Source: Micromonospora cathayae (lineage in GTDB: Bacteria > Actinomycetota > Actinomycetes > Mycobacteriales > Micromonosporaceae). Taken from it: a stretch of 64,000 nucleotides of DNA. Made by a program: the position numbers and the translations under genes. The notes under the pieces are model-generated. The model did not search any database. It saw only the letters and a program-made list of their open reading frames with translations, and had not been told where the DNA came from. Shown one piece after another: positions 21,201 through 28,727 of this stretch; the first letter of the stretch is position 1; the number at the start of each line of letters is the position of its first letter. Location of the stretch: the NCBI RefSeq assembly GCF_028993575.1, contig NZ_CP118615.1, forward strand, positions 2,418,001 through 2,482,000. Direction: 5' to 3'.

Positions 21201-22057
21201 CGCACAACCTGGCGTCGTCGTTCCACCTGGCCGGCCGCTCCGACGAGGCGCTGCGGGTGGCGCAGCGGACCCGGGCCCGCCGGCTGCGCCTGTTCGACGA
21301 GGCGAACTACAACACCCTCTGGCTGACCAGTGACATCGGCGGTTTCCTGCGCGAGCTGGGTGAGCTGGAGGAGGCCCGGTGGCTGCTGGACGAGGCCCGC
21401 CGGCGGCGCAGCGGGGCGAGCAGCGACGAGGACGTGCTGCTGCTGCGGATCATCCGTAACCTCGCGGTCACCGAGCGGCGGCGCGGCCAGCTCAACAAGG
21501 CCAAGGAACTCAACGGCCGGGCCTATCTGGCGCTGCGCCGGCAGCTCGGCGAGGACAATCCGATGACCCGCTCCGGGCGGCTCAGCCTCGCCGTCGACTA
21601 CCACCTGGCCCGGGAGAGCGATCATGCCGCCCGGCTGGTCGAGGAGAGCCTCGCCGGGTACGAGACCGACCTCGGCCCCGGGCACCCGTTCACCCACGTC
21701 TGCCGCAGCCTGCGGGCGGTCGTGCTGCGGGCCCGCGGCCGGGTCGAGGAGGCGGTCGTGGACGGCGAGAAGGCCGCCGCCGGGCTGGTCGGAATGCTGG
21801 GCGAACCGCATCCGTGGGCGCTCGGTGGGCTGGTCAACCAGGCCGGCAACCTGGCCGTGGCGGGTCGCCCGGAGGTGGCCGAGCAGCTGCTGCGCACCGT
21901 CGTCGAGCAGGGCCGCGACTTCCTCGGGCCGGACCATCCGTGCCTGCGTACCGCCCGGCGGGTCTTCGCGGCGGTGGTCAGCGACGGCGAGGTGACCGGC
22001 AGCAACCCGGGCGCTGTGCCCTTCGACTTCGTCGACATGGAGGTGCCGGAGACGTGA
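18281..22057 (+). CDS. FxsT-like protein: degenerate MinD domain, TIR-like segment, NB-ARC ATPase, TPRs
   Basis: A 1258-residue protein matching the FxSxx-COOH system tetratricopeptide-repeat protein. Residues about 10-60 resemble the MinD/ParA-like N-terminus (A-P-T-S-R-T-G-R-T-N-L-V, then A-W-I-L-A-R-A-G-R-R-V-L-V-V-D-A), but the first Walker lysine is absent. A TIR-like segment (R-P-W-A-D-W-I-R-A-E-L) lies near 315-330. An NB-ARC ATPase follows P-R-L-F-V-G-R-D-R-E-L, with Walker A G-P-A-A-V-G-K-T at about 488-497 and Walker B-like L-V-V-Y-D-G. The C-terminal 400 residues are TPRs. The start is the GTG at 18281, overlapping the FxsA-like stop. The family is thought to act in peptide-based signalling or conflict; its exact role is unknown. 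Confidence 0.82.
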   Translation: MTGPASYRSEVDPTGTRVVAFLAPTSRTGRTNLVSNLAWILARAGRRVLVVDAGRGTVRVHEHLRMFHTDEWPVAEQLPTGLARLLFPGTVGRGRAYAEQPKLRRYAAPPGRLDVVWLPESSLWPPLDELGDAPRTELRRQLRFTEYDFVLLDAVDSEPMVARWAAVLCEVVAVCFPYRYPRLPEVAALARQVHRAAPAGVRLVGVATAMDEYDPTRAEQRRDAIRRGLLGALDDPTGPVDLTLVEVPGAATEQTLAPLMEESPHRNRLFTAYGELLRLVTDGVLGTPRPEPETARNRYRYGLGRQAAEDQSELCLAFPGRQRPWADWIRAELTAVGVLTRPGQPGDEGGRPAGPATVLAVAAADGSDDQWLSAVVGAAGNAELLVARTGPADVDQPPDDAGRIVVDLTGCTEEQARERVRGTLGLAGIRPLTVERAWRPGFPGGRDKAPDVYDLPSRPRLFVGRDRELGELRDLLLTGTPGQPVVVEGPAAVGKTSIAVEYAHRFYWDYRLIVWIAAGGRHDVRAALAGLAKRLGVEPRGNPVQEALRELGRRGDQWLVVYDGVGDEDLEHLLPTGSGHVVVTRRTGAEPPPGTTATVTVGQLVEADAVRLLTERVRGLSATPAAAVVAAVGASPLDLRLASGLLGQAGILLNAEHAVADSRAADTAVPAFCAAVAEPADAPAAQRILRVALALMQEEFSGRVAAVVAQMCAFASPLGLSQTILNSRAMRGQIARGLSDTDGAMLRADGWELDRALATAVRFRLVEVTWGRQGTVRMHPAVQAVLLADLSDQERADRRSQFLSGLAEVAPRSTAADDPVRDEMHRHLISSGGLDADGPDEVRRWLVEQLEFLIHRGGHEAPDALRRWRPVLDRWLARYGWNDRFTLRLATRLADVTRMLGHGTEALELSRTALREGATLLGADHPWVLVTRRGLAGDLRGLGKFRAALVEDQATWRGFRDQFGNSHPETLVAAHNLASSFHLAGRSDEALRVAQRTRARRLRLFDEANYNTLWLTSDIGGFLRELGELEEARWLLDEARRRRSGASSDEDVLLLRIIRNLAVTERRRGQLNKAKELNGRAYLALRRQLGEDNPMTRSGRLSLAVDYHLARESDHAARLVEESLAGYETDLGPGHPFTHVCRSLRAVVLRARGRVEEAVVDGEKAAAGLVGMLGEPHPWALGGLVNQAGNLAVAGRPEVAEQLLRTVVEQGRDFLGPDHPCLRTARRVFAAVVSDGEVTGSNPGAVPFDFVDMEVPET

Positions 22058-22155
22058 CCGGACACAACGGAGGCACCAAAGACGTGACCGGACGGCACGG
22101 GGACGCCGGAGACGTGACCGGACAGCACGGGGGTGCCGGAGACGTGACCGGACAG
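22051..22155 (+). repeat. 30-bp tandem repeat with reiterated GTG start codons
   Basis: Three full units and half of a fourth begin with GACGTGACCGGACA at 22051, 22081, 22111 and 22141. The array spans the end of the FxsT gene and the first 35 codons of the next gene. Each unit carries an in-frame GTG, and units 2-4 are preceded by A/G-rich sequence (the last two by GGA). Confidence 0.85.
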
Positions 22156-23253
22156 TCTCCGCCGGACAGCGCGGGCACCGCCACGGCGGCGGCCGGACCG
22201 CCGGACCGGCGGATCACGGTGACGGTGGGCAGCCACCTCGGCGACCGGCGGCCGGCCGCGTTGCGCCTGTGCCGGGAGCTGATGGAGGAGGTGGGCAGCG
22301 TCGCGCACCTGGCCCGCTACCACACCGGCAGCTGCGACTTCGCCCTCGACGCGGCACAGCCGCACGGCCCCGCCGGGCCGCTCGCCGTCACCGCCGACGA
22401 GCGGCAGCTCATCGGCCGGGACGTGGTGCACGTGATGGCGGACCTGGACGAGCAGCTCCGCCCGCCGCGCACCGGCGACCTGGTCCGGCTGCTGCTGCAC
22501 ACCGACCGGGGCGCGCTGTTCTGCCTCTCCGTGCTGCGGGAACAGTTCCTGGTGGCGCTGGCCTGGTCGAGCGGTGCCGTCGATCCGCTGCCGACCCGGG
22601 ACCCGGCGGTCCGGGCCGCCGACATGGAACTCTCCGCGCTGGCCAACCGGCTGCGCGAGTCGGTCAGCCAGCAACCCGTCAACTACGGCGGCTGGCTGGG
22701 CCCGAGCGGAACGACCCTCACCTCCGGGGTGCGGGAGCTCCGCCCGCGCTCCGGCCCGCCGGCCACCCCGGAGGATCCGGTCACCGCCGGCGTCGACCCG
22801 CCACCCCGGCCCCGGGCGGCGGACGGCCGTCCGTACCGGCCGGGTGCCGGCGACCCGCCCGGCACGCTCACCGCGACCTGCCGCCGGTACCTCGACGTCG
22901 GCGACCTGCACTACGCCGCCGTCTGCCGGGCCGGCCAGATCGAGGCGACTGCCGACGTGCTGGACGATCCCCGACTGGACCGCTTCTTCGACGACACCAC
23001 CCCCGAGCGGCGACGCGCCTTCTACCACCTGCTCGGGCAGCGGATCGACGTGCACCTGCGCACCCTGGTCCGGGCCGTGCACCTGGCCCTCGGCTCACGG
23101 GTACGCCGGCTGGTGCTCGACGTCGAACAGGGCGCGCTGTACTGCTACCCGGTCGGCCTGGACCGCTACCTGCTCGGCGTCACCCTCGACCAGCACCTGG
23201 TGTGGGCGGCCGACGAGAAGGCGGCCCGACTCGCCCGTCGGCTGGGCGGGTAA
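22054..23253 (+). CDS. Unrecognised two-repeat protein following FxsT (roadblock-like?)
   Basis: A 399-residue cytosolic protein. After a repetitive leader (D-V-T-G-x-H-G units, residues 1-35) there are two halves of similar layout, about 50-210 and 270-399. Each ends in a segment with L-L-L-H-T-D-R-G-A-L-F-C or L-V-L-D-V-E-Q-G-A-L-Y-C followed by hydrophobic strands. That pattern recalls roadblock/LC7-type domains, but the match is loose and the family is not firmly recognised. The first GTG overlaps the FxsT stop, and three further in-frame GTGs at 22084, 22114 and 22144 are possible starts. Co-transcription with the Fxs genes is likely. Function unknown. Confidence 0.65.
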   Translation: MTGHNGGTKDVTGRHGDAGDVTGQHGGAGDVTGQSPPDSAGTATAAAGPPDRRITVTVGSHLGDRRPAALRLCRELMEEVGSVAHLARYHTGSCDFALDAAQPHGPAGPLAVTADERQLIGRDVVHVMADLDEQLRPPRTGDLVRLLLHTDRGALFCLSVLREQFLVALAWSSGAVDPLPTRDPAVRAADMELSALANRLRESVSQQPVNYGGWLGPSGTTLTSGVRELRPRSGPPATPEDPVTAGVDPPPRPRAADGRPYRPGAGDPPGTLTATCRRYLDVGDLHYAAVCRAGQIEATADVLDDPRLDRFFDDTTPERRRAFYHLLGQRIDVHLRTLVRAVHLALGSRVRRLVLDVEQGALYCYPVGLDRYLLGVTLDQHLVWAADEKAARLARRLGG

Positions 23254-23259
23254 CCCCCG

Positions 23260-24567
23260 GTGCCCGGTCCGTGGCGCGGCTGGCCGTCCGTCCGGCCCGC
23301 CACCCGCCGCCGGACGCCCGTACCGGCGGAAGGCGGGCCGGCAGCACCGCTGGAAGGCGGGCCGGCAGCGCCCGTACCGGTGGCCGGCGGGTCCACCCCG
23401 GCCGGCGGGCGGCGGGCCGGGGTGGCCGAGGCGATGCTGCCGTCGCTGCGGCGGACCGCCTGGTTCGTGCTGGTCGCCGGGGCCGGCTGCCTGCTCGCCA
23501 ACAGCCGGGGCTGGGACGACACCTACCGCTCGGACACCTACCTGACGCTGGCCGGCACGCTGCTCGCCGTCGGCCTGTACGCCAGCACGTACGGCATCGA
23601 CCTGCGGGCGGCCCGGCGCAACGCCCGCCTGGTGGTGCTGGCGATCACCCTGGGCGTCGTGGTCAAGGCCGCATTGATCTCGGCGGTGCTGTACCTCGCC
23701 TTCCAGCAGCCGGCCTACCTGGTGCTGGGTGTCGCGGTGGCCCAGATCGACCCGGTCTCCTTCGCCGCCGCCCGGTTGCAGTCCCGGATGTCCGCGCAGG
23801 CCAAGACGATCCTGTCCGCGTGGGCGTCGTTCGACGACCCGGTCACCGTGCTGTTGACCGTGTACGCCGCCGCGCTGGTCTGGCCGCTGGTCCCCGCCGA
23901 CCCCTCGGCCGCCGCCGCGCCCCCGCACACCGGGCTGGACTCGTTCGGGCTCTCCCTGGCCCAGAACCTGGCGCTGGCGGCGGTGGCCGCGCTGGTCTGG
24001 TGGGGCACCGAGCGGCTGCGCCGGTGGCTGCGGCCGGGCTGGCTGGTCACCGCCGTGCAGTTCGCGGCGCTGGCCGGGATCGCCGCCTACGCCGTCTGGC
24101 AGTTCCTGATGCTGGCGCTGGCGATCGCCGGGCTGTTCTACCGGCCGTCGTTCGGGGCCGTCCTGGACCGGCTCACCCAGGTGGCGTTCCTGGCCGCCTC
24201 GTTCCTGCTCGGGCTGGTCCTGGTCGACGGGGTACGCCTGCCCGCCGGGGTGCTGCTGGGCGTCGCGGCAGTGGCCGCGCACGCGCTGGTCGCGTCGCTG
24301 GTCGGCTGGCGGCTGCCCCGCTCGGACCGGCTGGACGTGGTGCTCGGCCAACAGAACGGGATCACCGCGGTGATCCTCGCGCTCGTCCTGGAACGGCAGT
24401 TCGTCGGCACCGTGGCGGTCGTCGCTCCGGCGATCGTCACCATCAACGTGCTGCACGCGCTGACCAACGGGGCCCGGGAGGCGTACCGGCCACCGGACCC
24501 GGGGCCGGAAGCCGACCCGCCCGTGTCGTCGACGGTGTCGTCTCCGCTCAGCCCTCGACCGGGGTGA
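23260..24567 (+). CDS. CPA1-type cation/proton antiporter
   Basis: A 435-residue membrane protein. A Pro/Gly/Ala-rich cytosolic leader of about 60 residues precedes roughly 11-12 hydrophobic segments. V-A-Q-I-D-P-V-S-F-A-A near residue 165 and A-W-A-S-F-D-D-P-V-T-V near 190 correspond to the conserved Asp motifs of Na+/H+ exchangers, and G-Q-Q-N-G-I-T-A-V-I near 365 is consistent with the family. It probably exchanges Na+ or K+ for H+ at the cytoplasmic membrane. It starts at a GTG six bases after the previous stop. The last 20 bases overlap the 3' end of the convergent ATPase gene, so simultaneous transcription would give overlapping transcripts. Substrate ion not determinable. Confidence 0.78.
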   Translation: MPGPWRGWPSVRPATRRRTPVPAEGGPAAPLEGGPAAPVPVAGGSTPAGGRRAGVAEAMLPSLRRTAWFVLVAGAGCLLANSRGWDDTYRSDTYLTLAGTLLAVGLYASTYGIDLRAARRNARLVVLAITLGVVVKAALISAVLYLAFQQPAYLVLGVAVAQIDPVSFAAARLQSRMSAQAKTILSAWASFDDPVTVLLTVYAAALVWPLVPADPSAAAAPPHTGLDSFGLSLAQNLALAAVAALVWWGTERLRRWLRPGWLVTAVQFAALAGIAAYAVWQFLMLALAIAGLFYRPSFGAVLDRLTQVAFLAASFLLGLVLVDGVRLPAGVLLGVAAVAAHALVASLVGWRLPRSDRLDVVLGQQNGITAVILALVLERQFVGTVAVVAPAIVTINVLHALTNGAREAYRPPDPGPEADPPVSSTVSSPLSPRPG

Positions 24568-26827
24568 GCGCGGTCAGCAGCTCCTGTCGTACCCGGGAAC
24601 TGAAGTCGCCGAGGATGTCCTCCGCCTCGCGTTGCTGCCGGCCGGGGCCGGCGTAACCGACCAGTTCCCGGAGGCTGCGCAGCTGGTAGAGCGGCAGATA
24701 CTCGTAGACCACGTCGAAGATCTGACAGATGGTGTCGAGCCGTTCCCGGGTCCGGGTGGTCAGCCCGGTGCCCGGCGGGTGCCCGAGTGACCGGTACCAG
24801 TCCACCATGGCATGCCCGAACGCCTCGATCAGCGAGGTCAGCAGGGCGGCGACCCCGGTGGCGGCGTGGATCTCCGAGGTCCGCATCCGGGCGCGTACCG
24901 CCTGCCGGGCCCCCCGCCCGCCCTCGTCCTCCTCGAACGACCGGCGGAGCAGCTCGCGCGCCGGGGTGATCAGGTCGACGGAGGTGTAGGCGGCGTCGAA
25001 GAGCGCCACCACCGGCGGCGGCAGGGTGGCGACCACCCCGAGGTGCCCACGTCGCTCGTCGCCGGTGGGGGAGAGGCCACGTTGGATCTCGTGCAGCTCC
25101 CGGTAGATGGCGGCGAGCTGCTGGTCGTTGCGGCCGCGCAGCTCCTCCAGCGAGCCGGTCAACACGGTCAGCAGGTCCTGGGTGGCCGACTGCCGCCGGT
25201 TGAGGCGGGTCAGGTGCGGTGCCACCGAGGCCAGCGGCCCGTCCGGCGGGTACCGCTCCTCCAACCGGGTCGCCAGGGTCTTGAACTCCACGGCGAACTG
25301 GTCGGTGAAGGACCGGGGATGGTACGTCAGCGGCTCCCGGCCGACGGCCTCCCAGAGCCGTTGCCGGAACCGGTTCGGTGGGGGCTCCAACGCGATCAGC
25401 AGCAGCTCGCAGTCCCGCCCGGCGCGGATCGACCGGCACCGTTGCTCGACGGCGACGATGTCGGTCTCGTCGAGCAGCGGCTCGGAGAGCAGGATCGCCA
25501 GGCCGACGTCGTGCTGACCGATCGGCACCCAGTAGTCGACCCGGCTGTCCGGGCCGGCGTCCAGGAAGTGGTCGGGTACGAAGCTGTCGTACCCGGCGCC
25601 GACCAGCACCTGACGGATCTCGGTACGGACCTGGGACGCGCTGCCGGCGTCGTAGACCTCCCGCGCGACCTGACGCACCATCGCCGACGTCACCGGGGTG
25701 TGCTGGTCGTTGGCCCGTCGCCAGAGCCGGTGGCACAGCGAGATCACCCCGCGCGGCACCCCGCTGGTCAGGTCGACCACGTGCGCCAGGGTCTCCTCGG
25801 TGAACGGGTACAGCCGGCCGCCCTGCCGGGTCAGCACGTACTCCTGGACCTCGGTGGTGGTCAGCGGGGACATCGTGATCCGCTCGGTGATCCGGTCCCG
25901 GACGTCCCGGCGCAGCGAGGTGAGCAGATCCGGCAGGCCGGCGAGGATCAGGAAGGTGTTGGAGGCGGCGAAGACCCGCAACATCTCCTTGAACGCGTCG
26001 ATCGCCTCGTCGGCACGCCGGCCGGCGGCGGTGAGGAGTTGGTCCAGCTCGTCGATCACCACCACGAACGGATGGGTGCCGTGCCCGATGAGCAGCGCGA
26101 ACACCCCCATCGCCTGGAGCGCGGTGGCCTCGCTGCTGGTGATCGCCTTGGTGATGCCCCGCTCGCGCAGCACCTCGGCCGGGGGACGGCCACTGAACCA
26201 CTCCCAGACCGCGTCCTCGAAGCCACCCCGCAGCAGCAGGGTGAGCGCCTGGCTGAACTCGGCGTTGTCGGTGACCTCCCGGAGCCGGTCGCGTAGTTGC
26301 CGCAGGAACTCGCTCTCCATCAGCCCGAACTGTTCCACCAGCCGGACCGGGTCGATCCGGCCGGACAGCAACCGGTCGGCGACCGGGGCGGTGGCCTCCG
26401 AGGTACGCAGCTCGTCGGCGAGGATGCTGGCGTAGAGGCTGCGGACCCGTTCGAGGACGATCTCCCGGCGTTCGACGAGCTTGTCGGCGAAGGCCCGGTA
26501 GAGCGAGACGAACGTGTCCGGCGGGGCGTTGAGGTGCACCGACTGCACCGCGCCGGCCAGGCTGGTGCCGGCGTGCCGGATCAGGTACGAGGCCAGGTGG
26601 GTCTTGCCGGTGCCGTAGTCCCCGACGATCGCGAGCACCTGACCGGACGGTGTTTCCGAGCGGGCCCGGACGGCGGCGAGGTAGGCGTCCATCGCGTTGA
26701 CCGCCCGCCGGACGGCGACCGTGGGGATGGTGACCGAGGTGGACCCGGCGTCCGCGATCTGGGCGACCGCGCTCGACGGGTACGGATTCACCGCACCGAT
26801 CGGGTCCAGGTGGTCGAAGGCGTCCAT
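24548..26827 (-). CDS. AAA+/STAND-type ATPase, third gene of a membrane-ATPase-ATPase operon
   Basis: A 759-residue protein. Walker A is G-D-Y-G-T-G-K-T at residues 69-76, and Walker B is F-V-V-V-I-D-E-L-D-Q near 253-262. F-L-I-L-A-G-L-P-D-L-L follows as sensor 1, and a region with R-L-Y-P-F-T-E-E-T-L and S-G-V-P-R-G-V-I resembles the helical lid of ORC/Cdc6-like ATPases. The C-terminal 350 residues are mostly helical, without a recognised domain. The ATG at 26827 shares its A with the upstream stop (TGATG), so translation is coupled to the neighbouring ATPase. Such large ATPases with a membrane partner occur in bacterial conflict systems, but no effector domain is visible, so the role is open. 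Confidence 0.75.
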   Translation of the reverse strand: MDAFDHLDPIGAVNPYPSSAVAQIADAGSTSVTIPTVAVRRAVNAMDAYLAAVRARSETPSGQVLAIVGDYGTGKTHLASYLIRHAGTSLAGAVQSVHLNAPPDTFVSLYRAFADKLVERREIVLERVRSLYASILADELRTSEATAPVADRLLSGRIDPVRLVEQFGLMESEFLRQLRDRLREVTDNAEFSQALTLLLRGGFEDAVWEWFSGRPPAEVLRERGITKAITSSEATALQAMGVFALLIGHGTHPFVVVIDELDQLLTAAGRRADEAIDAFKEMLRVFAASNTFLILAGLPDLLTSLRRDVRDRITERITMSPLTTTEVQEYVLTRQGGRLYPFTEETLAHVVDLTSGVPRGVISLCHRLWRRANDQHTPVTSAMVRQVAREVYDAGSASQVRTEIRQVLVGAGYDSFVPDHFLDAGPDSRVDYWVPIGQHDVGLAILLSEPLLDETDIVAVEQRCRSIRAGRDCELLLIALEPPPNRFRQRLWEAVGREPLTYHPRSFTDQFAVEFKTLATRLEERYPPDGPLASVAPHLTRLNRRQSATQDLLTVLTGSLEELRGRNDQQLAAIYRELHEIQRGLSPTGDERRGHLGVVATLPPPVVALFDAAYTSVDLITPARELLRRSFEEDEGGRGARQAVRARMRTSEIHAATGVAALLTSLIEAFGHAMVDWYRSLGHPPGTGLTTRTRERLDTICQIFDVVYEYLPLYQLRSLRELVGYAGPGRQQREAEDILGDFSSRVRQELLTALTPVEG

Positions 26828-27771
26828 CAGGGCTGCTCCAGCAGGATCGCGATACGGATAAAGTATTCAAGGATGTGCTGGTAGGTCACCTCGTCCGGTC
26901 GGTCACTTTTAACCCGGAGTTCCTCGTACATTCCGTAGAGTAACCGCTGAACCTCACCGATAGACACACGTTGACGGGTGGCGGTGAACTGGTCCAGCGC
27001 GGCCGGCGCCACCCGGGGCAGCACCCCCTCGGGCACCGTGCGCAGGCGTTCCTCGGCGAACCTGGAGGCGTCGTGCGTCCCGAGCCGGCTCACCGCCAGG
27101 TGCACCGCCCCGGCCTCGCCGGCCTGGTCGACGCGTTGGCGACGTTCTTCCGACAGACCGTCCGAGGTCTCGCCGACGAAGACGATCCGGCGGCGGGCGT
27201 AGTTGGCGTAGTCGACCAGTTCCTCGGTCAGGTCCGCCGACGGGGGGAGCAGCACGATCGGCACCAGCCCCGCCACCAGGCAGCCGGCCAGGTTGCGGTA
27301 CACGTCATCGGGTTCCGACCGCATCTCCCGGACCAGCTCCGAGACGAGCAACCGCCGCTCGTACAGCTGGTCGACCAGCGCCGCGCAGACCCGGGCCCGG
27401 CGCTCGGCCATCGTCTGGTTGTCCCGGGCCTCCCGGGTCAGGTCGATGACCTCGCCGTGCAGCCCGACCGGGACCAGCCGCTCGCGCAGCCAGTGCGCGC
27501 ACCGGTTGATCAGCGCCGTCTTGCCGCAGCTCTTGTCCCCGGTGACCACCACCAGCCGCCCGGTGTCGGCCAGGTACGACGGTTCCCCGAACTCGGCCTT
27601 GAACTGCTGGAAGGCCGTCTCGGTGTTGTCCACCGGCACGTAGAACGCGACGTGCCGGTCGTTGCGGACCGGGTTGAGCGGGGCCACTGGCCGCATCAGG
27701 CCCGGCACCGCGAACGGATTGGTGGGGATCCGCTCGGCCGGTTCGTGGGTGGAGTTCAGTACCCCGGTCAC
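26827..27771 (-). CDS. P-loop ATPase, second gene of the operon
   Basis: A 314-residue protein. Walker A is G-D-K-S-C-G-K-T at residues 78-85, preceded by the hydrophobic strand R-L-V-V-V-T. The Walker B position appears to be V-P-I-V-L-L-P-P near 190, without a clear acidic pair, and R-R-I-V-F-V-G-E-T-S near 215 may be sensor 1. The start is the GTG at 27771, overlapping the stop of the two-helix membrane protein by four bases (GTGA); the longer upstream frame is low-complexity shadow. The N-terminus has the pattern N-P-F-A-V-P-G, similar in spirit to the N-P-Y-P-S-S of the large ATPase. The two ATPases may form a hetero-oligomer. Function unknown. Confidence 0.72.
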   Translation of the reverse strand: MTGVLNSTHEPAERIPTNPFAVPGLMRPVAPLNPVRNDRHVAFYVPVDNTETAFQQFKAEFGEPSYLADTGRLVVVTGDKSCGKTALINRCAHWLRERLVPVGLHGEVIDLTREARDNQTMAERRARVCAALVDQLYERRLLVSELVREMRSEPDDVYRNLAGCLVAGLVPIVLLPPSADLTEELVDYANYARRRIVFVGETSDGLSEERRQRVDQAGEAGAVHLAVSRLGTHDASRFAEERLRTVPEGVLPRVAPAALDQFTATRQRVSIGEVQRLLYGMYEELRVKSDRPDEVTYQHILEYFIRIAILLEQP

Positions 27772-28607
27772 CGCGTGCCCCCCGGCGTCCGTCTCCGGAA
27801 CAGCCCCGGATCCTGTACCGCCCCTGCCACCTGCTCCACCTCCGCATCCAGCCGACCCAGGGCCACCCGGGTCGTCATCGTCCAGGCGGGCCGCTGCGCC
27901 GCGGGCTCGACCGTCCACCGGGCCGCCATCGGCGACCCGAAAGGTTCCTGGTCCAGGCGCTCGCTCAGCTCGCGCGGCAGCAGCCAGCGTGGCTGCTCGG
28001 CCGCCACCGCGTTCAGCCGGGCCGCCAGCTCCAACCTCCGGTCCTGTGCCTCGTCGTCGCGGGGAACGATCCCCGGTCGGGGCTGCTCCAGGTCACGCAA
28101 CAGCCGGTCCACCGCGAGCCGGTAGGCGCGGGCCGCGGTCCGCAGCTCGTCCGCCGTGGTCCGGCGGATGCCCGCGGTGGCCGACCGGCGGCCGAACCAG
28201 GCGGCCAGCGCCGCGCCGGCCACCGCCAGGACCAGCGAGGGCAGGAAGGAGGCCCAGGGGGACGAGCTGCCGCCGCCGGCCGGCAACTGCCCGGCCCGGA
28301 CCAGCACCCGGCAGGTCCGGGCGAAGTCGGCCTGGCGGCTGGTGCGCCACTGCTCGGCACCGCCCCCGCCACCCGGCCAGGTCAACCGGTCGGTGGTCGA
28401 CTCCGGCCCGACGACCCGCAGCACCCGGGCGGCCTGCACCAACTCGGCCCGACGGGTATCGGCCAGACACCAGACGGCGGTGGCGTCGTCGTCCACCGAC
28501 CCGGACCGGTTCTGGCGGTACGCCAACCCGCCGGCCACCAGGAGAATCAGCACCAGGCCCACGGCCCCGGCGAGGGCCCGTCGCCCGATGACGGATGGCA
28601 GCCGCAT
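27768..28607 (-). CDS. Two-helix membrane protein, first gene of the operon
   Basis: A 279-residue protein. The first hydrophobic helix spans about residues 11-29. An extracytoplasmic loop of about 90 residues follows, with one Cys near each end (W-C-L-A-D and R-T-C-R-V-L) that could form a disulphide. A second helix lies at about 121-140. The cytosolic C-terminal half (about 140 residues) is Arg/Glu-rich and predicted helical. It overlaps the second gene by four bases. The topology of an external loop linked to a helical cytosolic tail would suit a sensor that signals to the two ATPases, but this is inference. No family recognised. Confidence 0.65.
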   Translation of the reverse strand: MRLPSVIGRRALAGAVGLVLILLVAGGLAYRQNRSGSVDDDATAVWCLADTRRAELVQAARVLRVVGPESTTDRLTWPGGGGGAEQWRTSRQADFARTCRVLVRAGQLPAGGGSSSPWASFLPSLVLAVAGAALAAWFGRRSATAGIRRTTADELRTAARAYRLAVDRLLRDLEQPRPGIVPRDDEAQDRRLELAARLNAVAAEQPRWLLPRELSERLDQEPFGSPMAARWTVEPAAQRPAWTMTTRVALGRLDAEVEQVAGAVQDPGLFRRRTPGGTR

Positions 28608-28659
28608 AGCAGCTGACTGTAGTGAAAGTTGTCCACGCCCGGGTACCGCCGGCCGGGGC

Positions 28660-28702
28660 GGACCTGAGGCCGAACCGGGGGTGCCGGGTCGGCCTCAGGT
28701 CC
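28660..28702. terminator. Long perfect hairpin upstream of the ATPase operon
   Basis: GGACCTGAGGCCGA (28660-28673) and TCGGCCTCAGGTCC (28689-28702) form a perfect 14-bp stem with a 15-nt loop. It lies just past the stop of the leftward gene ending at 28728, so it is probably that gene's terminator, insulating the ATPase operon. Confidence 0.65.
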
Positions 28703-28727
28703 ATCGGGGACGGTGGTCCGGGGCGGG

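Noticed and set aside
17933..21937. A minus-strand open frame of 1334 codons opposite FxsT
   Set aside because: Repetitive Gly/Pro/Gln/Val composition and exact antisense phase to a recognised multidomain protein mark it as a shadow.
22051..22160. Possible CRISPR array at the FxsT gene end
   Set aside because: The 30-bp units are directly tandem, coding and without spacers.
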